A stretch of DNA of 64,000 nucleotides from the NCBI GenBank assembly GCA_002197995.1, contig NGZR01000002.1, positions 9,424,001 through 9,488,000 on the forward strand, in the 5' to 3' direction. Below are positions 33,101 to 45,570 of the stretch, one piece after another (the first letter of the stretch is position 1; every line of letters starts with the position of its first letter). The stretch comes from Gaeumannomyces sp. JS-464. Lineage: Eukaryota; Ascomycota; Sordariomycetes; Magnaporthales; Magnaporthaceae. The position numbers and the translations under genes are program-made. The notes under the pieces were generated by a model that was not told the origin of the DNA, did no database searches, and saw nothing but the letters and a program-made list of their open reading frames with translations.

Positions 33101-34155
33101 AAGCCAATAAATTAACACAAACCGTTTTTAAAAAATACTGTAAATTTTTTTATACTATTTGTAAAAATGGGAATAAAACCGGGATAAAATTATTAACGAA
33201 ATCCATATAATTTTAACGATTTTACAACATAGCGGTTTTTACGGGGCTAAGTTTTCCGGCTGCCTTTTTAAAAGCTTAGTTAAAAAAAATAAAAAATAAA
33301 ATGTAATCGAAAATTTAGCAAATGGATAAAAGCGGTAAAAAAGTGTGTAAAAAAAAGCGAGGTAAGTTTAACTACCTTTCCGATATTTAACTTAGCGCAA
33401 AATTAAAACTATAATACAAGCCGAACTAAAATGAAATACAAATATAAAAATGAAAAAATAAAAAAAACTTGTTTAAAATGTAAATAGTTAAAAAGTACGA
33501 AAAAAAAGGAAGTTAAAATATACTTTTTTATAATACTAAGCAAAATGAAATAAGTAGTTAATTTGCATAAATGTAAAGCAGCGTGGAAATAGGCAGTTAC
33601 AATTTAAATAAAAAAAGTGGGTAAGTAACGAAATTCGCTAACTAGCTAGCTAAGTATGCAAAAAAAGGGGGTAAAAATTGTAAAATAAATACCTAAGCGA
33701 TTAATTACTCGAATTAAAAATGTCGCAAAAGAGCGGGTTTTTACGGGGGGGGCTACCGGCAAAGCCGCGTTATAAAACCCCGATGCCCGTTAAAAACCTT
33801 CGTCGCCTTCGGCCGGTGCGTGTTACACACCGGGAAAGGCCGACGAAAGCTCGATATTTTTACCGCGCACCCGTGTATATAAAGCCCGAGGGTTTCCCAC
33901 TTTTAACAACCTTTTTTACTAATTTTATAAAAGCAAAAATTAATTTAAACGGTTTATTATATGCACTTTTACTTTGTAACAGTTATAAGCCTAGCGTTTT
34001 TTAAACCCCTTTTACGAATTTTAAAAGCTGTATTGCAATTACCTTTTACCTTTACTTTACTTTACTTTTTTATTAAGCATTTAGCAACTTTTTCCAATGC
34101 GCGGTAAGCCCGTGTAAAACACTTATTTTTATTTTAACGGGTTTACCGAATGTGA
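30199..34155. other. AT-rich RIP-degraded DNA with two small palindromes
   Basis: No gene recognised. Ghost minus-strand coding may exist at about 30350-30850 (for example LFLNLSNSLLDKYLV), but I cannot assign it. A 14-base-arm hairpin lies at 31727-31758 (arms TTTTCGTTTTTACT, loop TTCT). A less mutated GC island at about 33720-33900 contains a near-perfect 21-base palindrome (33813-33833, CCGGTGCGTGTTACACACCGG) inside a 94-residue open frame (33720-34004) of unknown meaning. Confidence 0.5.
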
Positions 34156-34322
34156 TGAAAGTGCGCGATAATAAGCACCCGAAGTGATTGGTAATTGTTT
34201 TTTAGCTACTTTATTAAATCGCGGGTTAAAGCGCGCGCAGGCCAAAATACCAGGGCTAATGCATAGGCTTAAAACTGTGGGGCACCAGTTGCCACCCACG
34301 TAACTTTAGGCCACTTTTAACA
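34156..34322 (-). repeat. Copia H 3' LTR
   Basis: 167 bases, TG...CA, matching 45571-45737 base for base in length and differing mainly by transitions. In element orientation a purine run, ACGAGGGGG (34323-34331 region), precedes it, as expected for a polypurine tract. Confidence 0.88.
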
Positions 34323-34847
34323 CCCCCTCGTAAGCTATGCAACGGCTTTAAAAGCATTACGAGCACGCATTTACGTAGTAACCTTCCAAGTTCGTGGTGT
34401 TTCCCTGGTTTTCCTATAAGCCGTTTACTGCGGCATTTGCTGCATTTTTAACTAAATAACAAACCTTGCTTATCCTTTCGCTGTTAAGCCTTTCGTAAAA
34501 CCGTTCGCTTTTATATTGGCCGTGCCAACTAGCTTAAGGGTGAAAAGTTAACGCTTTACAATATTAATTACCCACTTGTAACGGAGGTCGATTATGCGGG
34601 TGCGGGTTAATTCTAACGGGTTTAGTACCGTCGCTTAAGCGTTAGCGCTGTCCGTGTGCACCACGAAAGTTTTTCGCTAAAGGTATCCAATTTCCTTTAA
34701 AATGCCCTTAATTTAAAACAAGGCCCGGCCCGTTAACAGGAGGTTAACGAACTTCGCTTTCGTCGTTAACGTCGTTACAAAAGTCTGCTTTTTTAATTGC
34801 CAGTAAACAGGACCACCCGTTAGTATAACGATTACGCCGCTTGTAAA
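34323..34847 (-). pseudogene. Copia H RNase H segment
   Basis: C-terminal part of the Copia polyprotein, downstream of the LINE insertion in element direction. At about 34710-34845 the reading TSGVIVILTGGPVYWQLKKQ matches the Copia RNase H signature (usually TSGY-F-L-GGP-W-SKKQ). The sequence TLTTKAKFV follows, matching the usual STEAEYV, with the Glu readable as Lys. The rest up to the LTR has stops. Confidence 0.8.
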
Positions 34848-34862
34848 TGCCCTTGTACGGAG
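34848..34862 (-). repeat. Target-site duplication of LINE G, left copy
   Basis: TGCCCTTGTACGGAG, pairing with TGCTTTTGTACGAAG at 41046-41060. 12 of 15 positions are identical; the three differences are C/T or G/A. Confidence 0.82.
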
Positions 34863-35319
34863 TGAGTGAGTGAGTGAGTAAGTATATTTAACGTTAGTAA
34901 GTCGGGATCTACCAGTCCCTGCTTCCCAAGGGGCATATGACGTGCTAGCGCTACCTAAGCTAAACATTAGGCTACATGTTGCTATCCGGCGGCTAGCAGA
35001 ATTAAACCCGAAGGCATACGAAGGTCGGGCCGCGTTCCAGCGCTCCTTGTTAGTGAGCGGGCAATCGGCGGTAGGGCGTATATATATACGCCAGGGCGTT
35101 GTAAAGCGCTGCGGGTGGTAGTAGTGCGTTCGGCCGGCGAGTATGCCGGTAAAGGGGTGGGGCCGGGTTTTAGCTGGAAGGTTTTCGGAACCCCCAAGGC
35201 CCGGCCGGAGGTGCGGGGGACTAACGAGCCTACTGTTAGTCCTGGTGGTACAAAGGAAAAAGGTAAAAGGTGTAGGAGAATAAGGAAAAGGATGTATGCG
35301 GGCTTTTTAGGCCCTGTTG

Positions 35320-38300
35320 TTATCGTTTAGCGATAGTGTAATAATTGGTAGCTTCGGCGAACGAAGCAAAAAGGAAAAGCTTTTAAAGTAGCCGTTTCCA
35401 ATATCCGGGCCTGTCGGAAGCCGGGGAGGGGTTCGTTATAAGCCATTTATTTTTTGCCGTTTTAGCCAACCTGCAAAATACAAGGTGGGAAGGGGATTTG
35501 TTTCTTTCGCAGCGGTACGGGTTATCGTCTTCGTGCTAAAACTTTCGGTGGTACCAGTTGAAATCCCCGTAACCGGTGCGTGCGGCTATTAGCCGTTGCA
35601 ATACCTTCCGGTGCAGCTGCAACGTTTCGGGCGTATGTTATGGTGCCGGCGGGAGGCTTATAGCCTTATACCGATCCGGAAAGTTGTTTTTAAACCATGC
35701 GTTCCGGGCGTCCCGGGCCGTTTTCCGGGCTAAAACCTTTACTCCGGCCACCGTTGGTTTAAAATGTTAGGGTATTGGCAAGGCCGATCCAACTTTGCTT
35801 CGGCGTTTGCCTTTTCGTTTCGGGGATTCCCATATGGCCCGGGGACCAGCGTACGTATACCTGGTGTTTATTTATAAGGCAATGGATTTTTTTAAAAGCC
35901 TTTTGTAAATTATCAGGGGCCGTGCTTAAACAGCCGTTAACCGCCGAGGTGTTATCGAAGCACAAGTGGAAAGTGCAATTGCGGAAGCTCCAAACGGCTT
36001 TACGGAGGCCATTCGGGCCCCTTTCGCCTCGCCGTCGAATACTTCCGCGGGATGCGCCAGCCGGCCGTGCCCGGAAAGTTTGCGTTGGCCGGCTTGGTAT
36101 ATTACCCAGCCGTATCCAACTGCTCCGTTTTTTGCTTTGAACCCGTCGCTATATATTATAACGTCGGTGGGTGAAAGGGTGCACAGCTACGCCGTAAATG
36201 CTTTAGCGGCTGCTTGCTTTTTTTGTATGGCTACCGTAAGCCCCGTATATTTATAAGGGAGGTAGGCCGGGCGGGTGCAAGCCGGAAAAGTCCGGCCGTC
36301 CTTTGCAAAAAGGTTGCAAGCTTGCCGGGTAAGCCTGCCCTAGGCCTTCGGGCGTTAAAGGCCGGCTTAGCCGCTGCGGCCAGGGGGTGTTTTTCCGGAA
36401 CCGTATTTATACGGGCCGCAAAACGGAGCGGGTTTGTTTTAAAAGCGCCTGGGCGTTTGGGATGCCGGATTCGTAATGCAATGCGTTTATCGGTGTGGTT
36501 TTCCAAGCTGGGACCACTGTTTAAGGGACGCGGTTAAGCTTTTTACCCGATCGATTAAATGGCCTTAGCGGATAATTTGCTGTTGTGCCGGCTTGTACGG
36601 GTGTGGTTTAGTTTTACCTATACATACCTCGGCCCCGTATAAAGCCGTAGGGATTATAACCGTTGTAACGGCTTTGTAAACCGAATGTGCCGGTATCCCC
36701 CCTATCGAATTCGTAAGCCTTCGGAGGTGGTTGGCAACGCTTTGGGCTTTTGCAGCCCTGTTTTCCACGTGGGCTTTAAAATTAAGCCTTTGGTCGAAAA
36801 GGACCCCTAACCACCGTAAAGCTTGTAGCTTGTTGTATGGTAAGCCTTCCGCCGTAACCGCTGGGGTTGTGGGATTTTCCGTTTGGAAAAATGCATAAGC
36901 TCGCACTTCCCCGGGTCGAAAGCAACCTTATTAGCCCTGCCCAACGTAGGATTTCCGTAACCGTAGCCCCTGCTTTACGGGAGCACTCCTCCGGAGTGCT
37001 ACCCGTTACGCAAATGCCTATATCGTCCGCGTATCCGTACCTAATCGCTTTTGCTTTGGGTAGGATTTCGGCCATATAAAGCATAAATAGGACCGGTAAC
37101 GCCGGTAACCCTTGGGGTAGCCCGCAGTCCGGGGAAAAAGGGGGTGCCGTGGCGTTAAACGCACTTTAACCACCCTGTTTCCTGCAAAAGATGATACCAT
37201 CGTACTAACGTTGGATCCCAGCCTTGGTTTAAAAGCCTTTAAAGGAGCCTCCGGCGAAGTACGGCGTCGAAAGCCCCTTATACATCCATGGTAACGAGGG
37301 CGGCCGTTTTATGCTTTTGGAAGGCCCGTTCCACCTCGTGGGCCACGCATGCCGTTAAATCGATGGCGGCCTTTTTCGGGGTAGCCCCGGCGTGTTGCGG
37401 GGCTATAAGCCCGTGTTGTAATGCGAGGGATGCCATCCGCGAAGCCACCAGCCGCTCCAGCCCTTTCCCTAAGCACGGGAGTAAAGCTATCGGGCGGTAG
37501 GATTTTGGGTCCGTTAAATCCGTTTTATTCGGCTTTTTAGCATAACCACTTCCGCTGTGCGGAAAGGGGCTGGGTGGTGCCCGGCCCTAAGCAAGCCTCG
37601 AAAAGGGCCCTAACGTATTCCCCTATTGCCGGCCACGCCGCTGTAAGTAGCTTAACCGTTAGGGAATCGACGCCCGGGGCCGTGTTTGCCGTGCCAACGG
37701 TGCACTTCCGGCATTCCTTAAAGGGACGTGGGGGTCCCACGGGAGTTGTGCGGTCCCTTGGGTAGCCCTTTGCTGTAACGGGTCCTCCTGTAAGTCGTCC
37801 TCCGCCGTAAACCTACGGAGGATTTGCGGCCTAATGCTTCCGCTTTATCCCTGGGGCTATTATAACCTCCCCGTTAATATTTAACGGGGGAAGCCGTATA
37901 GCGGGTGTAAGTTTATGCCACTTTACAGCACGGTATAGCGCTTTCGGGGAATCCATTTTAGCACGCTGGCCCAATGCTGTTTTTAGCCGTCCGAACCGTT
38001 GCTTTTAAAGCACGGGCTTCGGCCGTAAAAGGCCCGCCGTTTCCCATAGCTTTTGCAAGGTCCCGTTGGGCGTTGGCGCACTTTTCGTTCCACAGGGTTG
38101 GCCTTTTTTTTTAGCTTTAAGCCCCCGGCCGAAAGCCATTAACGCATTTTTAATAAGTTTGTTAATGCTTCGGCCGCTTTATCCAGGTGTTCCGCATGCC
38201 TGGGTTTGTAAATGGTGGCAAGTTGCCGGCCCCGTTCGTTATACCGCGTTTGCGAAAAACGGTAGTTTATCGTTGGTAGCGTAATACGCCGGCAGTCCGG

Positions 38301-38960
38301 AACGAAGTTATTGCGGTTAGGAATTTCGATCCGTATCGAGCGGTGGTCCGAATCGGTTGCTAGCGAAGGGTCGATTTCCGCTGTTACTAAAGGGCTTGGA
38401 AAAGGTAAAATCCAAAACGCCCCCGTCGTTATGCGTAGGTTGGCCTGGGTCGGTAAGTAGGAGGAGGTTATAAGTATTAGCCCATTGGGCTATATCCTGG
38501 CCCCTATTCCTATTACTTAACCGGATCCCACGCCGGGGACCCTGCGTTAAAGTTTCCAGCTATAATGCATTTTGCCGTTGGGCGCCAACGTAGTAAAAGG
38601 TCCAACGAGGGTTCCGAAAGGGTCCCCTAAAGGCCTATATACGTTAACGAAGGTGCACCTGGCGACGGTAAGCCAAAGGATGTCCCGGGTGTTGCCTGCC
38701 GGCCGGTCCGCTACGGGCCGAAGCCCCGGGTCCTTCCGTACGTAAGTTATTACCCGAGGCCTGGTTTGGTGGTCGTGCCAGCTATTTACCGGAGTAAATA
38801 GCTCGTACGACGGGTGGGTGCAAAGCATAAGCTTCCCTTTCCACGCGCTAGGGGCTCCTGCATTAGCACCACGTCGATATTTTGGCTCCAAAATAGTTGG
38901 AGTAAAAGTAGCCCCCGCTCCCAGCTACGTCGAACGTTCGCTTGGGCGGCGGTTAAAGCA
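35320..38960 (-). pseudogene. LINE G ORF2 (EN-RT-RNase H-zinc finger), frameshifted
   Basis: Endonuclease about 38960-38240: LQLFWSQNIDVVLMQEP readable near 38850-38900, and SDHRSI at about 38340-38360. Reverse transcriptase 37540-36600: YADD at about 37026-37037, and CGLPQGLPALPVLF near 37100-37135. In the MDVQGAFDA motif the Gln codon is TAA, but the frame is kept, unlike in A and B. The LLRRLLNQG segment has the TAA shared with A and B. RNase H 36170-35790 includes GHMGIP. The stop is at 35320-35322, in the same context as in B and C. Confidence 0.9.
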
Positions 38961-40899
38961 CGGCGTTCGGGGCGAAGCCCCGGGCGCCGGGCCCTATTGC
39001 CATGCGTTTTTGTATCCGGTTGGCTGCTGGCATACGTAAAAGCGGCGTTGGTGTATTGGGGGCTTTGGCCCTAAGGTTGTTGGCCGGCGGTACCGTCGGT
39101 TTCCTCCAGGGTTTCCGGTTATTTCGATAGCCCCTTCGGGCTCGGGGAGGTCCAGTTCCATATCCGCCAGTACTTCGTATTGGTTGTTAAAACTAACCCT
39201 AAGCCTTTTGGCAGGGTGCCTTCCCTTGCCGGCCGTACGGGCCGCGCCCTCGGGGGAGCGGATTTGCCGGGCTTACCTCGGCAGCGTCGGCGGTGGCAGC
39301 AGCGGCAGGAACGGCGGCGGCGGCGGGGGTAACGGAAGCAGCGGCGTTACCGGTACCGGCCGCGGGATTGGCATTAGCGGTAACGGTTACAACGGAATTG
39401 TCCGTAGTAACCGCGGTTGCAGGAAGGGCGTTGGCGGTGGCGGCCGCGGCGGCCGCGGCGGTGGCGGCGGCAGCGGCGGCTTCCACCTTTTTACCGCCGC
39501 CCGGTAGGCTTGTGCCCCTAATTTCCTAACCGCGCCTTTTTCCCCACGGGTTAAATGCTTTAGCACTCCGTTTACCCGTACAGGCTTTATAGGGCAGTTC
39601 GGGTGGTCGGCTGGGTACGGGCCCGAACAGTTTGCGCATTGCGGAAGGGCCGTGCACGGCGATGCGTGCCGGCCGTCGTTTACTTTCCCGCACCGGAGGC
39701 ACCTATCGGCCCGGGCACAGTTGCGAGCCACGTGAAAGCCGTGGCAGCCGGGGGTATGTTGCGTAACCGGCGGGTGTCGTTGTACGCGGCGTGAAAAAAA
39801 ACGTAATCCCCAAAGCCTAAACCCGGTTACGCGCGTGTAAAAGGATATAATCCATAATATACGCCTTTGGTAATTAGCGCCGGAAAGGGCTTAACGCTTA
39901 CTGGTTTTATTTGTTTGGTTCGACTTCCTCCCGGACCAGCTTTTCCGATACCGGGACGCTTTGTCCGAGGCCGTTCGTTAAGGACGTGGGGCATCCGGAA
40001 ATCACGTAGTTAAACCAGATTTCGGGCTTTTCGATCCTTTCGGCGTTATATAAACGGCCTAATTCGGATCGATGCTGCAAAAGCCGGCTTTATATCCGCC
40101 GTTTTTGCTTTTAGCACGAACCTAATAGGGGTTCGATAAGCTTCCGGGACGTCTGTCGTAAACGGCAGGTCCTGCTATCGGCAAGGGCTTTGCGAATACT
40201 AAAGCCCGTTTATTTTGGCCCAAGCCTGTTTTTCCTCCGGGATTTTAACAAAAACCCGGAAATCGGCTTTGGGCCGGGCGGGAGGGCGGGGCTCCCGGGG
40301 TGCACGGTTTTTTAAAGCCTGTGCGGGTTGCTGGGGCTGTGGAGCCCTGTTCGGGCCGCCGCCGCGTAAGTGGTCGGGGGCGGGCGTTGCGGGTTAGGCG
40401 CGTAAGGTTCCGGGGCCCCGTAGGGGTTTTTTCCTTTGGGCCGGCGTTAGGCCGAAAAGGGCTTGTTTGCGTATTCGATAAAACAATCCTTCCAGCCGTT
40501 GGCTTCGGGGATTGCCTCCAGTGGGAGGGAAGCGATGCCGGCGTCGATAAAGCGGGCGAGGGTTGTGCAAATTAAAGCCGTTTGCTGTTGCTTGCGGCTG
40601 TAACTCGCAACAATTTCCTCCGCGGCCGCCGCAGCCGACCCGAGGGGTGGGCGCGTAGGCCGGGGTGGGAAGGGAGGGGAAAAGAAAGGAAAGGGGCACC
40701 TGTGCCGGTGCTGCCGTCGTGGGTGCCTTCCTGGCCCTGAACGGGCCCTTGTTGGTGTTGCGAATTCCGCAACGGGGACGGCGTGGTCGGGTGCGCTAAC
40801 GCGCGGGGGGCCCGGGTGGCAGCGACGCGTTCCTCCGGGCCGTTGGGCCGACGAGGAGGGCGCGCGCCACCCTATTGGCCGAAGGGGGGGCTGTTGCAA
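38960..40899 (-). pseudogene. LINE G ORF1 (Gag-like), frameshifted
   Basis: Best-preserved N-terminal half of ORF1 in the window: 150 residues open from 40899 to 40447, including RVSAPDHAVPVAEFATPTRA and SLPLEAIPEANGWKDCFIEY. Zinc knuckles at about 39590-39720. Ala/Thr linker 39280-39490. The acidic tail is near 39140-39190. No ATG opens this frame at its upstream limit, so the start codon is unresolved. Confidence 0.85.
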
Positions 40900-41045
40900 C
40901 GGTATGTTGCCGTCGCCAGCGCCGTTGGCGGGCGTGGTTATTGGTGTTAGGTCGCTAATTGGCGGGTGTTAAGGATTTGTATGCAATTTGGCAGTGTGCA
41001 TTAATAGCGCAATGCCAAGAATTGGTGAATTCGAAAAAGGTGGTT

Positions 41046-41060
41046 TGCTTTTGTACGAAG
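41046..41060 (-). repeat. Target-site duplication of LINE G, right copy
   Basis: TGCTTTTGTACGAAG, pairing with 34848-34862. Confidence 0.82.
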
Positions 41061-42700
41061 GCAGTTAGCGAACGAGGCATTTCCGTAAGCTTTTAAACCC
41101 ATCGCTTCGGCGTTATAAATAGGCTTATTAAAAGTAAGCGCGAGCTTTTTAATGCTAATAATGTAGCGTTAAAAGTGTTTTAGCAATGCCAAATGCTTGT
41201 TGCCGGGATTAGCGTTAACCTTTTGCAACCTTTTTACGGTATACGTGATATTAAAGCGAGTAATGCTAGCGAGGTAACTAATACTCGCTATTTTTAACTG
41301 GTAGCGCAAAACCTTTTTATGCGGGAAAGGGTCCCAAATAATCGGCATTACAAAACTAAAAAGCCAGGGCGTTTTCACTGCCTTAAGGTTTTTCCGTCCG
41401 TATTTAGTAATGATTTTATTAATATAATCGCGTTAGTAAAAGCTTACAGTTCTCCGCTGGCGATTTTTTACAACCTGCATGCCGAGGAACGTTTTTGCGT
41501 TATTTAAAGCGGTTATTTCGAACCGGCTACCCACTTCGTTAACGATGGCTTTAATTTTCGTAACCGTATAAGCGGCAATTTGGAAATCGTCCACGTAAAG
41601 TAACAGTATAGCGCCCGTTTCCTTTTTGCGGTAAAGGTAAACGTTTTAATAAATCGGTTTAAAACTAAATGCTTCGAGCTTTGAAATAATCGTTTAATAC
41701 CACCATAAAAGCGATTTGCGAAAGCCGTAAAGTGCTTTTTTTAAGCGGTAATAATAGCCTTTTTACCTAACCGAAATGCTTTAAAGTTGCTGTACGTATA
41801 CCATAACGTTACCAAATACGATAGCGCTAAAATAGGCAACCACGAAATCGAACTGGCGGCATTTAAGGTCGTTAACGGCCACAAGCATAAAAAACACCCT
41901 CGTAAATGCTGCATAAGCGATTGCCGCGTACGTTGCAACCTTATCTTCGCCCGGAATATCGTCGTAATTGCCGCAAACGACCTAACGCGTTTTAATTTTT
42001 TTAAAAGCGCCGTTAAACGTTAGCTTAAGCACGTATACCCATTTGCCCGGTAGTGTTTTAGCGCTCGGGGGTAATTTTTCCAACACTTACGTGCCCTTTT
42101 CGAACAGCGTATTAATTTGCTTTTGCATTGCTAGTTTATAGTATCGCTCGTATTTGGTTTCGTGCTTTACCGCGTCGTAGTAATAGGCCGGAATATACGG
42201 TGTTCCCGGCACCGTAACGACGCCGAAAAGCGCGAGGTTAGGGATTTTAAAGCCGCCGATTTTTTGGGGTAAAACGATATCGTTATCCGGGTACGTAATG
42301 TTAACGAGTGTAAAACCCGTTTTTCGGGCAGTTTCCTCGGCAGTTTTAGTATTCGTATTAAAATTGTGGAAGTTTTCGTCGTTTTCGGCGCTTTTAAAGT
42401 TACTCGGATCCTTTTCCGCTACCTTTTTAATATTTTTAAGCTCGAAGCGAGCCGTTGTAAATGCCTTCGCGGGCTCCCTCTTTTTGCAGGTTTTTAGTGT
42501 TAGGACTTTATAATGCTTAAGGGCCGTTAAGCGCTTTTTTAATCGCCGGTTACTCGGCGGGGGCGGCGGCCGCTTTTTGCAAGTCTTTTTTTTAGGCGCT
42601 ACGGGCATCGTAACCGCTTTATTGCCAAGCTCGGGAATTCCTTCGGGTGTTGGCATGCCCGGGCCGGCGGGCTTTTTAAGCTTTTTAGGCTTTGCAACGG
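41061..42700 (-). pseudogene. Copia H reverse transcriptase segment
   Basis: Minus strand. A proline/lysine-rich linker (42540-42660) leads into the RT start (YYKLAMQKQINTLFEKGTW near 42090-42150). KTRWVVCGN follows near 42000, and the first catalytic Asp box, CRQFDFVVAY, is near 41880-41910. The second catalytic box, LYVDDF, lies at about 41585-41602 and is intact. The connection to RNase H (SYLASITRFNITYTVKRLQK, about 41230-41290) is the usual SYLA-TRPDI-Y-V motif with D-to-N. LINE G interrupts just after this. Confidence 0.85.
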
Positions 42701-42859
42701 CAGGCTTTTCGTTTTCCGCTTCGGTTTCCCCGGTTTTTTTCGCAAGCGATGAATCGTTATTACTTCCGGGGCCGGTAGTATCGCTAGTTGCACCGGTGTT
42801 ACCATCGTTACTATCGGTGGAATTAGTAATTAGGCCAGTATTATAAACCTAAGTGCTTA

Positions 42860-43900
42860 TTATAAATAAAGGTTTTTAATAACGGCCTTGTTAACCGTAT
42901 TAGTGGTGATCGCCTTTTTAACAAAGTTATAAAGCGATTTCCGGCGTTTATTAGCGCTTTTATTAATTCGTGCGTTACGGTAACGGAAAACTTTGTTAGT
43001 ACCATCCGGTTTAACTAGCAGGATTTCGTTATAAAGGCTTTCCCAGCTTATAAACCGGCCCCTCGTTACCTTAAAGGCCATTTTATTAGCTTTGGCTTAT
43101 TTGCCGTTTTTAATTAGCATTTAGGCGACCGCGCTTTAAATGCGGAGGGTACGGATTGGTGGTTGGTAATACTCCTCGTTAAAACCGATTGCTTGCCCAC
43201 GCTTCGTGCGGGCTTTCCTTACCGTTAAAAGTTATATTTAAGGTGGTAGTTTAGCACCCTTTTTCGCTACTTGCAAGGCATATACCCAGTACTTTTTATG
43301 CAAGCCGTTAGCGTTAATCCCGGTGCGAGCCGCGTTAAGTATAATACGGTTAGCACGTTTAACGATGCTATTTATTTCCGGGCATCGCGCCGGTTAATTT
43401 CGCAGGTTTTGCTTCGAGCAATGCAATAGGCTTTTAGCTTTTCCGGGTTAAACTTCGTGCTACCGTCCGTATGGATTGCTTGTATTTTAATGCTTAACTG
43501 GAATTTAATATAGCTAATCCAATTATAAACCTTCGTAAAAATCTCCCGTGCTAGCTTTATTAATTGCAAAAATTACCCAGTTAAAAGTAATTGCCTTATT
43601 AGTAATATAAACGGCGTAATTATATCCGCCGTATGAAATAAGCGAAATGGTTAATGTATTTATGTAAATACGGCTTAAAAGGCGGGTAATGCGGTGGAAA
43701 TAACGATTGCCGATATTTGGGTCGTTTTGCTTTCCAAACAACCGTTACAAATATGTTTTAATGCTTTAAAATAGTTAACTTTAATGCTTACAGCGCGGCA
43801 AACCGTTATTACCGCCTTTTTATTAACATGCATTAAGCGCCGATGCATTATTACGTAAGGCACCGGGCGTTTTATCGTGGTCGGTGCGTTAACCTCCGTC
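42860..43900 (-). pseudogene. Copia H integrase segment
   Basis: Minus strand. The HHCC zinc region at about 43720-43863 reads HRRLMH and CNGCLESKTTQ. In the core, the first catalytic Asp (YIDTLT-type motif near 43650) reads Asn. The second (HTDGSTKF, near 43450-43475) is intact. A GRFISWESLYNEILLVKPDG block near 43000-43060 belongs to the C-terminal part. Several TAA stops. Confidence 0.82.
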
Positions 43901-44044
43901 GGTCGGTTTCCTCCGTTAAGTGCGTTACCAGGGTTATAAGGCCCGGGGCGCGCTTACGGGCACGTTAACGTTAGCAATTAGTACGTTATTATTAATTTAA
44001 TAACTGTTTAACCATTTATCGTCGGGCGTTACGAAGTAATCGGT

Positions 44045-45570
44045 TTAATCGTTTTTAAACCTGCTTGCGCATTTTGCTAAAGTTGAAAAGGTTAAAAGGG
44101 GATTTAAGCGTGAAAATTGCCTGTAAAGTAACTGTAATAACGCCCGCTTTATTACGCTAATGCATTTCGACGGTGCCTTTTTTAACGGAAACTTAAGCGC
44201 CGCCGTTGGCCGTGGAGCGTTGTAAGGGACCTCGCGCTTTTTTAGCGAGGTAAACCATTTGCGATCGTTAAAGTGGTGCTTAAACGAGCCGGAATCGATT
44301 ATTACGGCGTTACGGGCACTGTTAACATTGCTTAAAGCGGTATTGGCCATGTTGTATTGGCTGGCACTGCCCCGATTAACCGGCACACCACTAGTATGGT
44401 CGGTAACCCTCGGGTTAACTGTAGCCTCGTTAGCTGCCTTATTGCTTCGTTGGAAGCGCCGCTCCGGATATTTGGCCTTTTAAGCCTCTCGAGTTTAGGG
44501 TGCAGGAGCTAGCAGTTATCGTTACCGCCCTTGTAATGCTTACCGCACTTATCGTGGTGGGAGAGCACGTAAAACGATAGTGCAACCCTTTTTATTGCAA
44601 GGCTTTAGCTTTTAAAATCCCTCCGGCTTTTTATTAGTGTTAGTTATAGCCCTCGATTTCGAGGCTTTTATAACCGCCGTGTTTTCGAGCACTTTCGAAA
44701 TGAAGTTAGCGGGAATGCGGCGCTCGCCTTTACAATTTCCCAAAGTTATAGCTACCGCAAAAGGGTAGGTGGCGCTAAGCCCGTTAACGAGGCTCCTTAT
44801 AAGCATCCGATCCGGAATGTTAATATTGGCTTAATCCAAAGCCTGCTTTACTTGTAACCAGCGGTCCGTATACTTTTTAACGTTACCGTTAAACTTTTCC
44901 ACCGAAATTGTATAGTGTTCGTTAATTAAGGCGTCGAAAACGGCCGTTAGCGGTAACTTTAATAGTGCTAACTACTTTATTTTTAAAAAGCTTTTGGGTT
45001 TTAATCCTCGTCGTTTTTGGGGCGGTCCTAACCGGCCTTTTCCAAGTCCGTAGTTACCTTTTCGATACTATTACGGATGCAATACCATATAATATCTTCC
45101 TAAAGGCTTATAACTGTATAGCTTCGTAATTTTCCGCTTTAACCGGTTTAACCGGAGGGTTAGCAAATATAAAAGAAATGTTACGGGAAGCGGTTAAATG
45201 CACCCGGATAGTGCGCTTTTATGTTTCCAAATTAAAAGGCCCTAATAGGTCCGGGACCTTTACTGCGACTTCGCGGTATTCCGCCATTTTAGCGACTTTG
45301 TTGGCACTTTTAACGCGTACAAAAGCGTTAAATTGCAAGGGAAATGGTGCTTTTAAACGCTAAAAGGGTTATCGTTATTGCTTTGTTATAATTGCTAATC
45401 GGCGCCGAACGCGGCCTTATTAATTGTCGTTTAACGGTTTTTTAACTGCTGCGCCTCGCCCGTAATCCACGGCGGGAAAACGCAAGTAACGGGAAACAAC
45501 TCGTGCACCGTTAATCTTTCCTAATTAGGCAAAAATATCGTTAACGGTGGCGCGAGGGCTTATAACCTAA
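44045..45570 (-). pseudogene. Copia H gag and protease segment
   Basis: Minus strand. Gag: LIRSLVNGLSATYPFAVAI (about 44740-44800) fits the UBN2-type gag fold, and a knuckle-like CGKHYKGGNDNC segment lies at about 44510-44560. Protease: VIIDSGSFKHHF (about 44262-44300) carries the DSG active-site motif, here intact. The N-terminal gag part up to the LTR is too mutated to read. Just inside the 5' LTR, TTAGGTTATAAGCC may be the mutated primer-binding site (weak). Confidence 0.78.

Larger units (their letters stand above)
34863..41045 (-). mobile_element. Tad1-like LINE, copy G, full length (6.2 kb)
   Basis: Full-length minus-strand copy inside Copia H. The 5' end (AACCACCTTTTTCGAATT) is at 41045 and the 3' tail of ACTC repeats ends at 34863. 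Length is 6183 bases, close to the 6222 of copy B. The same domains occur in the same order, broken by small indels and RIP stops. The 15-base target duplication and the interrupted Copia reading confirm the limits. Confidence 0.95.
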
